Shown piece by piece: positions 29,671 through 39,937 of a DNA stretch of 64,000 nt. The first letter of the stretch is position 1; every line of letters begins with the position of its first letter. The translations under genes were made by a program, and so were the position numbers. This DNA is from Xanthomonas hortorum pv. pelargonii (lineage in GTDB: Bacteria; Pseudomonadota; Gammaproteobacteria; Xanthomonadales; Xanthomonadaceae), in assembly GCF_024499015.1 (NCBI RefSeq), contig NZ_CP098604.1:1364001-1428000 (forward strand), written 5' to 3'. A model generated the notes under the pieces. The model was not told the origin of the DNA and did not search any database. It saw only the letters and a program-made list of their open reading frames with translations.

Positions 29671-32390
29671 CAGTGCTTGTACTTCTTGCCGCTACCGCAC
29701 GGGCATGGATCGTTACGGCCCACCTTGGGCTCGTCGCGAGTCACCTGCGACACCGGCACCGGCGCGTTGCCGCCCTGCATCTGTTCCACTTCTTCGTCGG
29801 CACCATAGCCGCCGGCGTCCTGGTGCTGGAACTGCGAGGCCATCAGGCGCGCTTGCGCCTGCAAACGCTCCTGCTCTTCGAGCTCGGCCACTTCTTCTTC
29901 GCTGCGGATGCGCACGCGCGCCAGCAGGTTGATCACTTCGCGCTTGGCGCTCTCCAGCATCTCGGAGAACAGCTCGAAGGCTTCCTTCTTGTATTCCTGC
30001 TTGGGCTGCTTCTGCGCATACCCGCGCAGATAGATGCCCTGGCGCAGGTAATCCATCTTGGCCAGATGCTCCTTCCAGCCCTGGTCGAGCACGGTCAGCA
30101 TCACGTGCTTCTCCAATGCGCGCATGGTGTCGTTGCCCACTGCCGCTTCCTTCTCGGCAAAGTGCGCATCCACCGCCGCCTGCACCTTGGCCGCAATCTG
30201 CTCGGCGTCCAGCTCTTCCTGGGTGCGCGCCATCTCGCTCAGCGCCAGCGGCATGCCCAGCTCCGATTCCAGCGTGGCTTCCAGACCCTTGAGGTCCCAC
30301 TGCTCGTCGACCGAGTTGGGCGGCACGAAGCGCGCGACCAGATCGTAGATCACATCGCCACGGATGCCGTCGACGTTGTCCTTGACCGATTCGGCATCCA
30401 GCAATTCGTCGCGCTGGGCGTAGATCACCTTGCGCTGATCGTTGTTGACGTCGTCGAAGTCCAGCAGGTTCTTGCGGATGTCGAAGTTGTGCGCTTCCAC
30501 CTTGCGCTGCGCCTTTTCGATCTGCCGGCTGACCAGGCGATCTTCGATGACGTCGTCTTCCTTCATGCCCATCATGCGCATCGCCTTCTGGACCCAGTCC
30601 GAGGCGAAGATGCGCATCAGGTTGTCTTCCAGCGACAGATAGAAGCGCGAGGAGCCCGGGTCGCCCTGACGGCCGGCACGGCCGCGCAGCTGGTTGTCGA
30701 TACGGCGCGACTCGTGCCGCTCGGTACCGATGATGTGCAGCCCGCCGGCCGCCTTGACCGCGTCATGCCGACGCTGCCATTCGGTCTTGGCCTGCAGACG
30801 CTGTTCGTCGCTGATGTCCTCGCCCAAGCCGTGCAGCTCGGTTTCCAGCGAACCGCCCAGCACGATATCGGTACCGCGACCGGCCATGTTGGTCGCGATG
30901 GTCACCGCACCCGGCTGGCCGGCGTTGGCCACGATGGTGGCTTCGCGCTCGTGCTGCTTGGCGTTGAGCACTTCGTGCTTCACACCTGCGTTGCGCAGAT
31001 GCTCGGACAGCATCTCCGAGGTTTCGATCGAGGTGGTGCCCACCAGCACCGGCTGGCCGCGCTTGGCGCAGTCTTCGATATCGGCCAGCACCGCATTGAA
31101 CTTGCCCTTGCGGTTGAGGAACACCTGGTCCGGATGGTCCTTGCGCACGGTCGGGCGGTTGGTCGGGATCACCACCACTTCCAGGCCGTAGATGCTCTGG
31201 AATTCGTAGGCTTCGGTGTCGGCCGTACCGGTCATGCCGGACAGCTTCTTGTACATGCGGAACAGGTTCTGGAAAGTGATGCTGGCCAGCGTCTGGTTCT
31301 CGCGCTGCACCGGCACGCCTTCCTTCGCCTCGACCGCCTGATGCAGACCATCGGACCAGCGACGCCCGGACAGCGTACGGCCGGTGAATTCGTCGACGAT
31401 CACCACTTCGCCATCGCGCACGATGTAATCCACATCGCGCTGGTAGATCGCATGCGCACGCAGTGCGGCGTTGAGGTGATGCACCACGCTCAGGTTCTGC
31501 GCGGCATACAGGCCGTCTTCGGCATTCTCGAGAATGCCGGCCTGCATCAGCAGTTCTTCGGCGTGGCCCATGCCCGCCTCGGACAGATGCACCTGCTTGC
31601 CCTTCTCGTCAATCCAGTAATCGCCCTCGCCTTCTTCGCTTTCCTGCTTGGTCAGCTGCGGCACGATGCGGTTGACGCGGATATACAGCTCCGGCGATTC
31701 GTCGGCCGGGCCGGAAATGATCAGCGGGGTGCGCGCTTCGTCGATCAGGATCGAGTCGACTTCGTCGACGATCGCGTAGTGCAGATTGCGCTGGTAACGA
31801 TCGGCGCGCGACAGCGCCATGTTGTCGCGCAGGTAATCGAAACCGAATTCGTTGTTGGTGCCGTAGGTGATGTCGCTGCCGTAGGCCTCGCGCTTGTCGC
31901 TGTGCGGCATGCCCGGATACACCACGCCCACGCTCAGGCCCAGCCAGTTGTACAACTTGCCCATCTGCGCGGCATCGCGGCGCGCCAGGTAGTCGTTGAC
32001 CGTGACCACGTGCACGCCCTCGCCCTGCAGCGCATTGAGGTACACCGGCAGGGTGGCTACCAGGGTCTTGCCTTCGCCGGTGCGCATCTCGGCGATCTTG
32101 CCCAGGTGCAACACCATGCCGCCGATCAGCTGCACATCGTAATGACGCATGCCGAGCACGCGGCGGCTGGCCTCGCGGCAGACCGCAAAGGCTTCGGGAA
32201 GGATCTTGTCCAAGGACTCGCCGGCGGCAAGTCGCTGCTTGAACTCCGGAGTCTTGGCTTGCAGCTCGGCGTCGGAGAGCTTCTCGATCGTCGGCTCCAG
32301 CGCATTGATCTGGGTGACGAGGCGGGTGAGCTGGCGCAGCTGGCGTTCGTTACGACTGCCAAAGACACGGGTAAGCAGACTGTTGATCAT
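29652..32390 (-). CDS. secA: Preprotein translocase ATPase SecA
   Basis: Motor of the general secretion system; couples ATP hydrolysis to export through SecYEG. 912 aa from the ATG at 32390 ([18 protein letters not shown]), the expected start; frame upstream is non-family. Motifs are [14 protein letters not shown] (Walker A), the [19 protein letters not shown] region (Walker B), [11 protein letters not shown], and the C-terminal zinc-binding [14 protein letters not shown]. Gene order next to M23 peptidase, dciA and lpxC is the one I expect in xanthomonads. A large palindrome overlaps the stop. Confidence 0.98.
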   Translation of the reverse strand: MINSLLTRVFGSRNERQLRQLTRLVTQINALEPTIEKLSDAELQAKTPEFKQRLAAGESLDKILPEAFAVCREASRRVLGMRHYDVQLIGGMVLHLGKIAEMRTGEGKTLVATLPVYLNALQGEGVHVVTVNDYLARRDAAQMGKLYNWLGLSVGVVYPGMPHSDKREAYGSDITYGTNNEFGFDYLRDNMALSRADRYQRNLHYAIVDEVDSILIDEARTPLIISGPADESPELYIRVNRIVPQLTKQESEEGEGDYWIDEKGKQVHLSEAGMGHAEELLMQAGILENAEDGLYAAQNLSVVHHLNAALRAHAIYQRDVDYIVRDGEVVIVDEFTGRTLSGRRWSDGLHQAVEAKEGVPVQRENQTLASITFQNLFRMYKKLSGMTGTADTEAYEFQSIYGLEVVVIPTNRPTVRKDHPDQVFLNRKGKFNAVLADIEDCAKRGQPVLVGTTSIETSEMLSEHLRNAGVKHEVLNAKQHEREATIVANAGQPGAVTIATNMAGRGTDIVLGGSLETELHGLGEDISDEQRLQAKTEWQRRHDAVKAAGGLHIIGTERHESRRIDNQLRGRAGRQGDPGSSRFYLSLEDNLMRIFASDWVQKAMRMMGMKEDDVIEDRLVSRQIEKAQRKVEAHNFDIRKNLLDFDDVNNDQRKVIYAQRDELLDAESVKDNVDGIRGDVIYDLVARFVPPNSVDEQWDLKGLEATLESELGMPLALSEMARTQEELDAEQIAAKVQAAVDAHFAEKEAAVGNDTMRALEKHVMLTVLDQGWKEHLAKMDYLRQGIYLRGYAQKQPKQEYKKEAFELFSEMLESAKREVINLLARVRIRSEEEVAELEEQERLQAQARLMASQFQHQDAGGYGADEEVEQMQGGNAPVPVSQVTRDEPKVGRNDPCPCGSGKKYKHCHGQLS

Positions 32391-32460
32391 TGAAGAAACC
32401 GGTTGAAAAGGAACGGTTTGACCGACGCCGGTCCCCAAGACCCGGCCGCCGTAAACGAAA

Positions 32461-32479
32461 CAGGGCGCACTGCGCCCTG
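32461..32479 (-). terminator. Terminator between M23 peptidase and secA
   Basis: CAGGGCGCA-C-TGCGCCCTG, followed on the minus strand by TTTCGTTT, forms a rho-independent-type hairpin after the M23 gene and before secA. Confidence 0.7.
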
Positions 32480-32545
32480 TCGATGGCAACACCCTATTGT
32501 AGCTTGGGGCGGGCCTTCACGAATCAAGCGCTGAGCGCGCCTTCG

Positions 32546-33490
32546 TCAACCGCGCCCGCGGCGTCCCACCGGCGTGTTGGTGTCGCCCAGGAACTTGCGC
32601 GGATTGACCACCCGCCCGTCCGCCCACACTTCGAAATGCACGTGTGCGCCGGTGGAACGGCCGCTGGAACCGGCCCTGGCCACCTGCTGGCCGGCGCGCA
32701 CCAGATCGCCCACCTTCACTACCAGCCGCGAGTTATGCGCGTAGCGGGTCACGTAGCCATTGCCGTGATCCACTTCCACCACGTTGCCATAGCCGCCGCG
32801 CACCCCGGCGTAGCTGACCACGCCATCGGCGACCGACATCACCGGGTCGCCCACGTTGGCGTGGAAGTCCACACCCTTGTGGAAGGCCGAACCGCCGTCG
32901 AACGGATCGGCGCGGCCGCCAAAGCCCGAGGTGATGTAGGTGTTGCGGATCGGCATCCGCGAGGGCACCGAGTTCTGCTCGAGCTGATGATCGAACATCA
33001 GCGAGGCAAGCACGTTCAATTGCTGGCCGGAGGCGGAAAACTGCTGTTCCACTTGCCCTAGCGTCTCCTTGAGCGATTCCACCGGCATGTCGCTGACCGG
33101 TTCATCGCCGCCACCGACACCCACCGGCGCATCGAAGTCGAACTCGCCGTCCTTCAACTTGCCCATTTCGGTCAGCCGCTCGCCCAAGGCATTGAGGCGG
33201 GTGGCCTGCGCCTGCAACTCGCCCATGCGCGCGGCCAGTGCATTGACCTGCGCCTGCGAAGCGCGCTGCGCCTGGGCCAGCTCGACCTGCTGCTGCGCGA
33301 CCTTGGCCTGCAGCGCGGAATTGGTCACCATGCCGGTGGCGGTGCTGGCACCGACGCCGATCAACATCCCCAAGCCCAACACCGCGCCGAGGACTACCAT
33401 CGGTCGATCTGCGGCGAAGCCCTGGAACTGTCGGACCACACGCTGGGTCCGGGTTTGCCGAGATTTGATTACAACTTTCTTCAACGCCAT
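32546..33490 (-). CDS. M23-family murein peptidase (LytM domain)
   Basis: 314-aa envelope protein. One N-terminal membrane segment (about residues 31-52), a coiled-coil-like region rich in Ala/Gln (about 60-110), and a C-terminal M23 domain. The metal-binding pattern is visible as HKGVDFHANVGDPV and TGAHVHFEVWADGR, with the HxH at the end, so it is likely an active endopeptidase rather than a degenerate activator. Its ATG (33488-33490) directly abuts the ATG of the divergent DUF721 gene (CATATG). It lies next to lpxC and the division genes, in keeping with cell-wall hydrolysis. Confidence 0.88.
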   Translation of the reverse strand: MALKKVVIKSRQTRTQRVVRQFQGFAADRPMVVLGAVLGLGMLIGVGASTATGMVTNSALQAKVAQQQVELAQAQRASQAQVNALAARMGELQAQATRLNALGERLTEMGKLKDGEFDFDAPVGVGGGDEPVSDMPVESLKETLGQVEQQFSASGQQLNVLASLMFDHQLEQNSVPSRMPIRNTYITSGFGGRADPFDGGSAFHKGVDFHANVGDPVMSVADGVVSYAGVRGGYGNVVEVDHGNGYVTRYAHNSRLVVKVGDLVRAGQQVARAGSSGRSTGAHVHFEVWADGRVVNPRKFLGDTNTPVGRRGRG

Positions 33491-33937
33491 ATGAGTGTCA
33501 TGTCCAAGCCCAAGTCCAACGCACGCAACCCTTCCGCTCCACAACCGGCCATCGAGGCCGCGTTGGGTGAAAAGGCTGGCGACCCCTTGCGTCGCGCCTT
33601 GTGGCTCGATGCGCTGGACCGGCAGTTGCGCCCCCTGTTACCGCCTCATCTGGCCACCCGTTGCCGGTTGGCCAATGTCCGAGGCGAACAGCTGGTTTTT
33701 CTGGTTGATTCACCTGTCTGGCATGCCAAGTTGCGGCTTGCCGAGACCCAATTGTTGGATGCCGCCCGATCCATCGGACTGAAGGCCACCGCAGTGACCA
33801 TCAAGACCATCACGACCCCGCTGCATTCCCCAATGCCGCAGAACCGTGAACGTCCACGCCCTGTTTCCGAGGCGACGCACAAAGGACTGCGCGACGCCTT
33901 GGCCTCCTTGCAGGACGTTCCACCGACCAAGCGGTGA
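33491..33937 (+). CDS. dciA: DUF721 / DciA-like protein
   Basis: 148-aa protein of the DUF721 family, whose characterised members (DciA) help load the replicative helicase DnaB. Conserved-looking core: RRALWLDALDRQLRPLLPPH, RLANVRGEQLVFLVDSPVWHAKLR. The C-terminal ~45 residues are charged and probably disordered. The start could be at 33491 or 33500. Divergent from the M23 gene with no intergenic base, so its promoter must lie within that gene. Confidence 0.78.
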   Translation: MSVMSKPKSNARNPSAPQPAIEAALGEKAGDPLRRALWLDALDRQLRPLLPPHLATRCRLANVRGEQLVFLVDSPVWHAKLRLAETQLLDAARSIGLKATAVTIKTITTPLHSPMPQNRERPRPVSEATHKGLRDALASLQDVPPTKR

Positions 33938-34123
33938 TGTCCGTGCCGCCTTGTCGAAACGGCCGCCGGTGCGTGAAAGAATTGCGAAGACCGCACACGA
34001 CCCGACGCATCCTAGCGGGCATAGGCCACGTAGGAGTTAGAGAAGTCTTAAATAAACGTTAAGAACGGGCCGGAAATCCGACAGAGTTCACACTTCGAAC
34101 GCCAACTAAGGCATTCCCTGACA

Positions 34124-35035
34124 TCAGGCGTAGACGGGGCTGGCGTAGGTGACCGGCGGCTGCACGCTGCCTTCTGGGAAGCTGACCCATTCCCAGGCGG
34201 CTTGATCGGCCAGCAGCGCACGCACCAGCTTGTTGTTGAGCGCGTGGCCGGATTTGAAGCCTTCGTAGGCGCCCAGGATGGCGCCGCCGGCAAGATACAG
34301 ATCGCCGATGGCGTCCAGGATCTTGTGCCGCACGAATTCGTTGGTGTACCGCAGGCCGTCCTCGTTGAGCACGCGGAACTCGTCCAGCACGATGGCGTTG
34401 TCCATCGAACCGCCCAGGCCCAGATTGCGCTCGCGCATGTACTCAAGGTCGCGCATGAAGCCGAAGGTGCGGGCGCGCGAGATTTCCTTGACGTAAGCCG
34501 AGGTGGAGAACTCGATTTCCTGGCGCGACTGCTTGGCCGGAATCATCGGGTGATTGAATTCGATGGTGAAACCGAGCTTGTAGCCCTCGTATGGCTCGAA
34601 GCGCGCGACCTTGTCGCCCTCGCGTACTTCCACCGTGTGCTTGATGCGGATGAAGCGCTTGGCCTTGTTCTGCTCGACGATGCCAGCCGACTGCAGCAGG
34701 AACACGAACGGGCCGGACGAGCCATCCATGATCGGCAACTCGGCCGAAGACAGTTCGACGATGACGTTGTCCACACCCAGGCCGGCCAATGCCGACATCA
34801 GATGCTCCACGGTCTGGATCTTGGCGCCATTGCAGGTCAAGCCGGTGCACAGCGTGGTCTCGGTGACCAGCTCGGCATCGGCGGGGACTTCGACGACAGG
34901 TTCCAGGTCCACACGCCGGAACACCACGCCATGATCGACAGGAGCCGGTCGTAGCGTCATATACACCTTGTCGCCGCTATGCAGGCCGACGCCGGTGGCA
35001 CGAATGGTGTTTTTGAGAGTGCGTTGCTGGGTCAT
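34124..35035 (-). CDS. lpxC: UDP-3-O-acyl-N-acetylglucosamine deacetylase
   Basis: Zinc enzyme that commits UDP-acyl-GlcNAc to lipid A synthesis in the cytoplasm. 303 aa from the ATG at 35035 ([20 protein letters not shown]). Motifs are the N-terminal [27 protein letters not shown] with the zinc-binding His of [19 protein letters not shown], and [13 protein letters not shown]. It follows ftsZ after a terminator, so it probably has its own promoter in the 235-bp gap. Essential in most Gram-negatives. Confidence 0.97.
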   Translation of the reverse strand: MTQQRTLKNTIRATGVGLHSGDKVYMTLRPAPVDHGVVFRRVDLEPVVEVPADAELVTETTLCTGLTCNGAKIQTVEHLMSALAGLGVDNVIVELSSAELPIMDGSSGPFVFLLQSAGIVEQNKAKRFIRIKHTVEVREGDKVARFEPYEGYKLGFTIEFNHPMIPAKQSRQEIEFSTSAYVKEISRARTFGFMRDLEYMRERNLGLGGSMDNAIVLDEFRVLNEDGLRYTNEFVRHKILDAIGDLYLAGGAILGAYEGFKSGHALNNKLVRALLADQAAWEWVSFPEGSVQPPVTYASPVYA

Positions 35036-35153
35036 ATGCGAAGTCTGGATGAACAATGCAGACAGGCGCTGAACCGGCTGTCCAATCGTTGAGATTATCC
35101 GAATTTTAACAAGTCACGCGTGACGGCAACTGTAATCGACCGGTCACGCCACT

Positions 35154-35188
35154 GCAAAAGCTGCCGGATCAACGCGTCGATCCGGCAG
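35154..35188 (-). terminator. Rho-independent terminator after ftsZ
   Basis: CTGCCGGATC (35161-35170) and GATCCGGCAG (35179-35188) form a perfect 10-bp stem; on the minus strand it is followed by CTTTTGC. It marks the end of the dcw transcript before lpxC. A weaker CCCCGA/TCGGGG hairpin lies at 35210-35229. Confidence 0.8.
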
Positions 35189-35270
35189 AAAGAGGACATG
35201 GCATTGCAACCCCGAAGCGAACCTCGGGGCATTGCGAGCGGCGCCACCAAGGTGGCATCGCAGTGAAGCG

Positions 35271-36509
35271 TCAGTCTGCCTGGCGGCGCAGGAACGCCGG
35301 GATGTCCAGGTAGTCGTTGGGCAGGTCTGCCGCCGGCGCAGAGGAACCGCCGCCGTTGGTGTTGCTGCTGCCGACCGAGTCGCTGCTGGGACGACGCAGG
35401 CCCAGGCCCATGCTGCCGCCAACGGCCTTGGATACCGCATCGCCACCGCTGGTTTCGAAATCGCCGAATTCCGGCTGGCCGGTGGTGGCGTTGCGCACCA
35501 GCTTGATCGGCGCGCGCTGGTCCGGACGCTGGGTCTGACGTGCAACCGCACGGTTCAGGCCAGTGGCCACCACGGTGACGCGCACTTCGTCCTGCATGTC
35601 CGGGTCGAGCACGGTACCGACGACCACGGTGGCATCTTCCGAAGCGAACGCTTCGATGGTGCGGCCGATCTCGTCGAACTCGGCCATGGTGAAGTCCGGG
35701 CCGGCGGTGATGTTGACCAGGATGCCGTTGGCACCGGCCAGGTTCACATCGTCCAGCAGCGGGTTCTGGATGGCGGCTTCGGCAGCGGCCTGCGCGCGAT
35801 CGTCGCCGCGTGCCGACCCGGTGCCCATCATGGCCAGGCCCATTTCCGACATCACGGTGCGCACGTCAGCGAAGTCGACGTTGATCAGACCCGGACGCAC
35901 GATCAGATCGGCGATGCCCTGCACGGCGCCCTGTAGCACGTCGTTGGCAGCGCGGAACGCCTGAATCATGGTCGCGTTGCGGCCGAGCACGGTGATCAGC
36001 TTTTCATTGGGGATGGTGATCAGCGAATCGCAATGCTGGCTCAGTTCCTCGATGCCCTTCAGCGCAACCTGCATGCGGCGGCGGCCTTCGAACGGGAACG
36101 GCTTGGTGACCACGGCCACGGTCAGGATGCCCATTTCCTTGGCCAGCTGCGCCACCACCGGCGCTGCACCGGTGCCGGTGCCACCGCCCATGCCGGCGGT
36201 GATGAACACCATGTCCGCACCCTGCAGCGCGTCCATGATGCGCTCGCGATCTTCCAGCGCGGCCTGACGGCCGACTTCCGGATTGGCGCCTGCGCCCAGG
36301 CCCTTGGTGACATTGGTGCCGAGCTGCAGCTGCAACTTGGCGCCGCAGTTCTTGATGGCCTGCGAGTCGGTGTTGGCGGTGATGAATTCCACGCCATCGA
36401 CGTTGGTGTTGACCATGTGTGCAACCGCGTTACCGCCGCCGCCGCCCACGCCAACGACCTTGATTACCGCGTTGGGAGCCATCTTTTCGATCAGTTCAAA
36501 ATGTGCCAT
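35271..36509 (-). CDS. ftsZ: Cell division protein FtsZ
   Basis: Tubulin-like GTPase that forms the Z ring. 412 aa from the ATG at 36509 ([20 protein letters not shown]). Motifs are [21 protein letters not shown], the GTP signature [14 protein letters not shown], the T7 loop [15 protein letters not shown], and the conserved C-terminal peptide [14 protein letters not shown] that docks FtsA/ZipA. The frame extends upstream through a GA-rich repeat and is not coding there. Last gene of the dcw cluster; separated from ftsA by 290 bp of repeat, so an extra promoter is likely. Confidence 0.98.
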   Translation of the reverse strand: MAHFELIEKMAPNAVIKVVGVGGGGGNAVAHMVNTNVDGVEFITANTDSQAIKNCGAKLQLQLGTNVTKGLGAGANPEVGRQAALEDRERIMDALQGADMVFITAGMGGGTGTGAAPVVAQLAKEMGILTVAVVTKPFPFEGRRRMQVALKGIEELSQHCDSLITIPNEKLITVLGRNATMIQAFRAANDVLQGAVQGIADLIVRPGLINVDFADVRTVMSEMGLAMMGTGSARGDDRAQAAAEAAIQNPLLDDVNLAGANGILVNITAGPDFTMAEFDEIGRTIEAFASEDATVVVGTVLDPDMQDEVRVTVVATGLNRAVARQTQRPDQRAPIKLVRNATTGQPEFGDFETSGGDAVSKAVGGSMGLGLRRPSSDSVGSSNTNGGGSSAPAADLPNDYLDIPAFLRRQAD

Positions 36510-36529
36510 GTCAGTGTCCTCTTTAGATG

Positions 36530-36798
36530 CCGTGAATGGGGAATCGGGAATGGGGAATCGGATTGCTCCGTTCGCCAGCCCAACACCCGCATGTCGGCGA
36601 ATGTTGTTGTTTGAATACCGGGAATGGGGAGTCGGAAATGGGGAATCGCAACCGCGAATCACCTTCACGCCAACCACTGCCTCCTCGGCGGAACCACAAA
36701 AAAACTATGCCCTGCCCGCTCTCACCGCTCTCTACTCAAACCTGCCGCAACCGCTTTGCCTTTGCCTCAACCGATTCCCGAATCCTGATTCCCGATTC
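36530..36798. repeat. GA-rich inverted-arm repeat cluster between ftsA and ftsZ
   Basis: At least three arms: GGGGAATCGGGAATGGGGAA type at about 36538 and 36622, and the opposite ATTCCCGAATCCTGATTCCC type at about 36774. This fills almost the whole ftsA-ftsZ gap and suggests a compound or double insertion. No ORF is supported. Confidence 0.75.
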
Positions 36799-36799
36799 G

Positions 36800-38035
36800 T
36801 CAGAATTCGCCGCGATACCAGTTCTTCAATTTCTTGAACAAACTCCCGGCACGTCCGGTCGGGATCGACGGACGACGCGGGTGTTCGATCTGGCTGCCCA
36901 TCAGCAACAGGCCCACGCCGGAGGCGTGCACCGGGTTGCCGACGACTTCGCCCAGGCCGGTGACGTGCTGGGGAATGCCCACGCGCACCGGCATCTGCAG
37001 CATTTCCTCGGCCAGTTCGACCACGCCTTCCATCTTCGACGCGCCACCGGTGAGCACCATGCCGGCGCGCACCATCTCCTCGAAACCGGAGCGGCGCAAT
37101 TCGGCCTGCACCATTTCGAAAATTTCTTCGTAACGGCCCTGTACTGCCTGCGCGAGCGCATGCCGTGGCATGCGACGCGGCGGGCGATCGCCGACCGATG
37201 GCACCTGGATGCTTTCTTCGGCGGTAGCCAGTTGCGCCAGTGCGCAGGCATAGCGCACCTTGATCTGCTCGGCCTCCGGCGTGGGCGTGCGCAGCATGTG
37301 CGCGATGTCGTTGGTGACGTGGTCGCCGGCGATCGGTAGCGATGCGGTGTGGCAGATCGCGCCCTGCACGTAGACGGCCAGGTCGGTGGTGCCGGCACCG
37401 ATATCCACCAGCACCACGCCCAGTTCGCGCTCGTCGGCAGTCAATACCGCCACCGACGATGCGAGCGAGGACAGCACCAGATCGTCGACCTGCAAGCCGC
37501 ACTTCTGCACGCACTTGGTGATGTTGGCCGCGGCCGACTGCGCGCACACCACCAGATGCGCATGCACCTCCAGGCGCACGCCGGTCATGCCGACCGGATT
37601 GCGGATACCTTCCTGCGAATCGTCCAGCACGTATTCGCGCGGGATCGCATGCAGGATGCGTTGGTCTGCAGGAATGGCCACGGCTTTGGCCGCATCGAGC
37701 ACGCGCTCCAGATCGCTCCAGGTCACTTCGCCGTCGCGGATCGGCACGATGCCGGGCGAGTTCTTGCACTGCACGTGGTTGCCGGAAATCGATGCGTACA
37801 CCGAGCGGATTTCGCAGCCGGCCATCAGCTCGGCTTCTTCCACTGCACGCTGGATCGACTGCACGGTGGATTCGATATCCACCACCACGCCGCGCTTGAG
37901 GCCGCGCGATTCATGCGAACCGATGCCGATCACTTCGATCGGATTGCCGGGCGAGTACTCGCCGACCAGCGCGACGACCTTGGAGGTGCCGATGTCCAGT
38001 CCAACGATGAGGGATTTGTCGCCTTTGCGGTTCAT
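36800..38035 (-). CDS. ftsA: Cell division protein FtsA
   Basis: Actin-fold ATPase that tethers FtsZ to the membrane and recruits later divisome proteins. 411 aa, full length. Motifs are SLIVGLDIGTSKVVALVGEY (phosphate 1), VVLVDIGAGTTDLAVY (phosphate 2), GMVLTGGASKMEGV (adenosine), and the C-terminal amphipathic helix SLFKKLKNWYRGEF that binds membrane. ATG overlaps the ftsQ stop by four bases (ATGA), so translation is coupled to ftsQ. Confidence 0.97.
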   Translation of the reverse strand: MNRKGDKSLIVGLDIGTSKVVALVGEYSPGNPIEVIGIGSHESRGLKRGVVVDIESTVQSIQRAVEEAELMAGCEIRSVYASISGNHVQCKNSPGIVPIRDGEVTWSDLERVLDAAKAVAIPADQRILHAIPREYVLDDSQEGIRNPVGMTGVRLEVHAHLVVCAQSAAANITKCVQKCGLQVDDLVLSSLASSVAVLTADERELGVVLVDIGAGTTDLAVYVQGAICHTASLPIAGDHVTNDIAHMLRTPTPEAEQIKVRYACALAQLATAEESIQVPSVGDRPPRRMPRHALAQAVQGRYEEIFEMVQAELRRSGFEEMVRAGMVLTGGASKMEGVVELAEEMLQMPVRVGIPQHVTGLGEVVGNPVHASGVGLLLMGSQIEHPRRPSIPTGRAGSLFKKLKNWYRGEF

Positions 38036-38868
38036 GTCTTAAAGCCGGGAATAGCGAATGGGGAATGGGGAATGGTCAACAGCGGTGTACGGAGGCGTAG
38101 AGAATTCAGGACCAGCGTGTGCGGCGCAGCAGGCGACACCGGCTTGTGGTTTTTATCCATTCCCGATTCCCCACTCTCCATTCGCCGTTCGACCGTAAAG
38201 CCATTGGTGTAGCGCAGGTCGGCGCGGGCGATCGGGCGTTGCGGGTCGGCCAGCTGCGGCAATACGCGGGCGAAGCGCTGCAGGCGTGCGCGCGCATCGT
38301 CGCGGCCGATCACGATCTGTACGCCGTTGCTCAGACCCAGCGACCAGCTGCCACGTGCGTCCATTTCCAGACGCTCCACATCCAGTCCGGTCGGGGCGAA
38401 CAGCGCGCGCGATTCGTTGTACAGCGCCACCACGTCCTGCGTCTTGCTGTCCGGGCCACCGAGTTGCGGCAGCTTGAAGTCCTTCAACAACGGCGGGGTG
38501 CGGAACAGCCTGCCCTGCTCGGACAACATGCGGTCGGTGCCCCAGCGCGCGAACGGCTTGTGCTCGGTGACGCGCACTTCCAGCACGTCCGGCCAACGCT
38601 TGCGCACCTGTGCACTTTCCACCCACGGCAACCGTGCGATGGCGTCCTGCGCGTTCTGCAATTTCACTGCGAAAAAACCCGAGCGCGCATACGGCAGCAC
38701 CACCGCACGCAGCTCTTCGGCAGGCACCCGCTTGAAGTCGCCGGAGACCCGCAACCGCGCCAACGGCCAACGCTCGGCGCCGACCCAGCCATTGAGCACG
38801 GCCACCACAGGCAACGCGACCAGCGTCACCGCGATCAACCAGGCCAGGATGCGCAGGGTGGCGTTCAT
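38032..38868 (-). CDS. ftsQ: Cell division protein FtsQ with repeat-derived tail
   Basis: 278-aa bitopic division protein. One membrane helix (LAWLIAVTLVALPVVAVLNG, about residues 9-28), then a POTRA domain (LRVSGDFKRVPAEELRAVV) and the FtsQ domain (about 105-225). The family sequence ends at about YTNGFTVERR. The last ~49 residues (from MESGESGMDKN to TIPHSPFAIPGFKT) are encoded by the GA-rich inverted repeat at 38046-38186 and look like an accidental extension that still lands on the ATGA overlap with ftsA. The gap to ddlB is 112 bp and contains another repeat copy. Confidence 0.95.
   Translation of the reverse strand: MNATLRILAWLIAVTLVALPVVAVLNGWVGAERWPLARLRVSGDFKRVPAEELRAVVLPYARSGFFAVKLQNAQDAIARLPWVESAQVRKRWPDVLEVRVTEHKPFARWGTDRMLSEQGRLFRTPPLLKDFKLPQLGGPDSKTQDVVALYNESRALFAPTGLDVERLEMDARGSWSLGLSNGVQIVIGRDDARARLQRFARVLPQLADPQRPIARADLRYTNGFTVERRMESGESGMDKNHKPVSPAAPHTLVLNSLRLRTPLLTIPHSPFAIPGFKT
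38046..38186. repeat. GA-rich inverted-arm repeat inside the 3' end of ftsQ
   Basis: Left arm GGGAATAGCGAATGGGGAAT at about 38047 and right arm CCATTCCCGATTCCCCACTC at about 38157, about 30 bp each with ~80 bp between. It is translated as the FtsQ C-terminal tail. Confidence 0.8.
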
Positions 38869-38887
38869 GCGCGCGCTCCGCGCGCAG

Positions 38888-38974
38888 GAATGGGGAATCG
38901 AGAATAGGGAATCGTCAACAGCGGCGCACTGCCGGCTGTCGCTTTTGCGATTCCCGAATGCCGAATCCCCAATC
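38888..38974. repeat. GA-rich inverted-arm repeat between ddlB and ftsQ
   Basis: Arms AGGAATGGGGAATCGAGAAT and GATTCCCGAATGCCGAATCC face each other over ~30 bp. It occupies most of the 112-bp gap; here no gene reads through it. Confidence 0.78.
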
Positions 38975-38980
38975 CCGTCT

Positions 38981-39937
38981 TCATAGCGTCTGCTCCAGCA
39001 CGCGCCAGACCAGTTCTTCGAAATCGATACCGAGCTGACGCGCGGCCTTGGGCACCAGCGAGTGGCTGGTCATGCCCGGAGCGGTGTTCACTTCAAGCAG
39101 ATACAGCTGGCCGCTGGCGCGGTCGCGCATCACGTCCACGCGGCCCCAGCCGCGGGCGCCGGCGGCGCGGAAAGCGTCGAGTGCGAGCTGGCGGAGTTGC
39201 GTTTCGGCATCGCCTTCCAGGCCCGGGCACAGGTACTGGGTGTCGTCGGCCACGTACTTGGCGTTGTAGTCGTACCACTGGCCCTTGGGCACGATGCGGA
39301 TCGACGGCAGCGCAACTTCGCCGAGCACGGCCACGGTGAGTTCGTCGCCTTCGATCAGCTGCTCCATCAGCAGCGCGCCGTCGTATCGCGCCGCCAGCAC
39401 CACGGCTTCTTCGAGCTGGGCCTGGTCGAACACGCGGCTGATGCCGACGCTGGAGCCTTCGTTGGCTGGCTTGACGATGACCGGCAGGCCGATCTGCTGT
39501 GCGGCGGCATGAATTTGATCGGCGCTGGCGCCGGCCGCCAGACGCGCATAGCGCGGTGTGGACAGGCCCAGCGACAGCCACACCTGCTTGGTGCGGATCT
39601 TGTCCATGCTCAGCGCCGAGCCAAGCACGTTGGAGCCGGTGTACGGCACCTTGAACGCTTCCATCAGGCCTTGCACGATGCCGTCTTCGCCGCCTCCGTT
39701 ATGGCCGTGCAGCACGTTGAAGACGCGGTCGAAGCGCTGCTCGACCAGTGCCTGCGCCAATGCCGGAATGCCATCGACCGGCTGTGCATCGACACCGCGC
39801 GCGCGCAGTGCATCGAGCACGTTGTTGCCGGAGTTCAACGACACTTCGCGCTCGGACGAGGTGCCGCCGAGCAGCACGGCAACGCGACCGAACGCGGCCG
39901 GATCGGTGCCGCGCACGTTGGCGACCGTCGCGCTCAT
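38981..39937 (-). CDS. ddlB: D-alanine--D-alanine ligase
   Basis: Joins two D-Ala residues with ATP for the peptidoglycan stem peptide. 318 aa, normal length. Motifs are [19 protein letters not shown] at the N-terminus, [36 protein letters not shown], and [20 protein letters not shown] with metal-binding residues. ATG overlaps the murC stop by four bases (ATGA). Part of the dcw operon, supplying D-Ala-D-Ala to MurF encoded upstream. Confidence 0.97.
   Translation of the reverse strand: MSATVANVRGTDPAAFGRVAVLLGGTSSEREVSLNSGNNVLDALRARGVDAQPVDGIPALAQALVEQRFDRVFNVLHGHNGGGEDGIVQGLMEAFKVPYTGSNVLGSALSMDKIRTKQVWLSLGLSTPRYARLAAGASADQIHAAAQQIGLPVIVKPANEGSSVGISRVFDQAQLEEAVVLAARYDGALLMEQLIEGDELTVAVLGEVALPSIRIVPKGQWYDYNAKYVADDTQYLCPGLEGDAETQLRQLALDAFRAAGARGWGRVDVMRDRASGQLYLLEVNTAPGMTSHSLVPKAARQLGIDFEELVWRVLEQTL

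Noticed and set aside
28599..32393. Very long plus-strand open frame (1264 codons) opposite secA
   Set aside because: It is exactly antisense to secA, rich in His/Arg/Gln/Val, with no domain; stop-poor antisense frames are normal in high-GC DNA.
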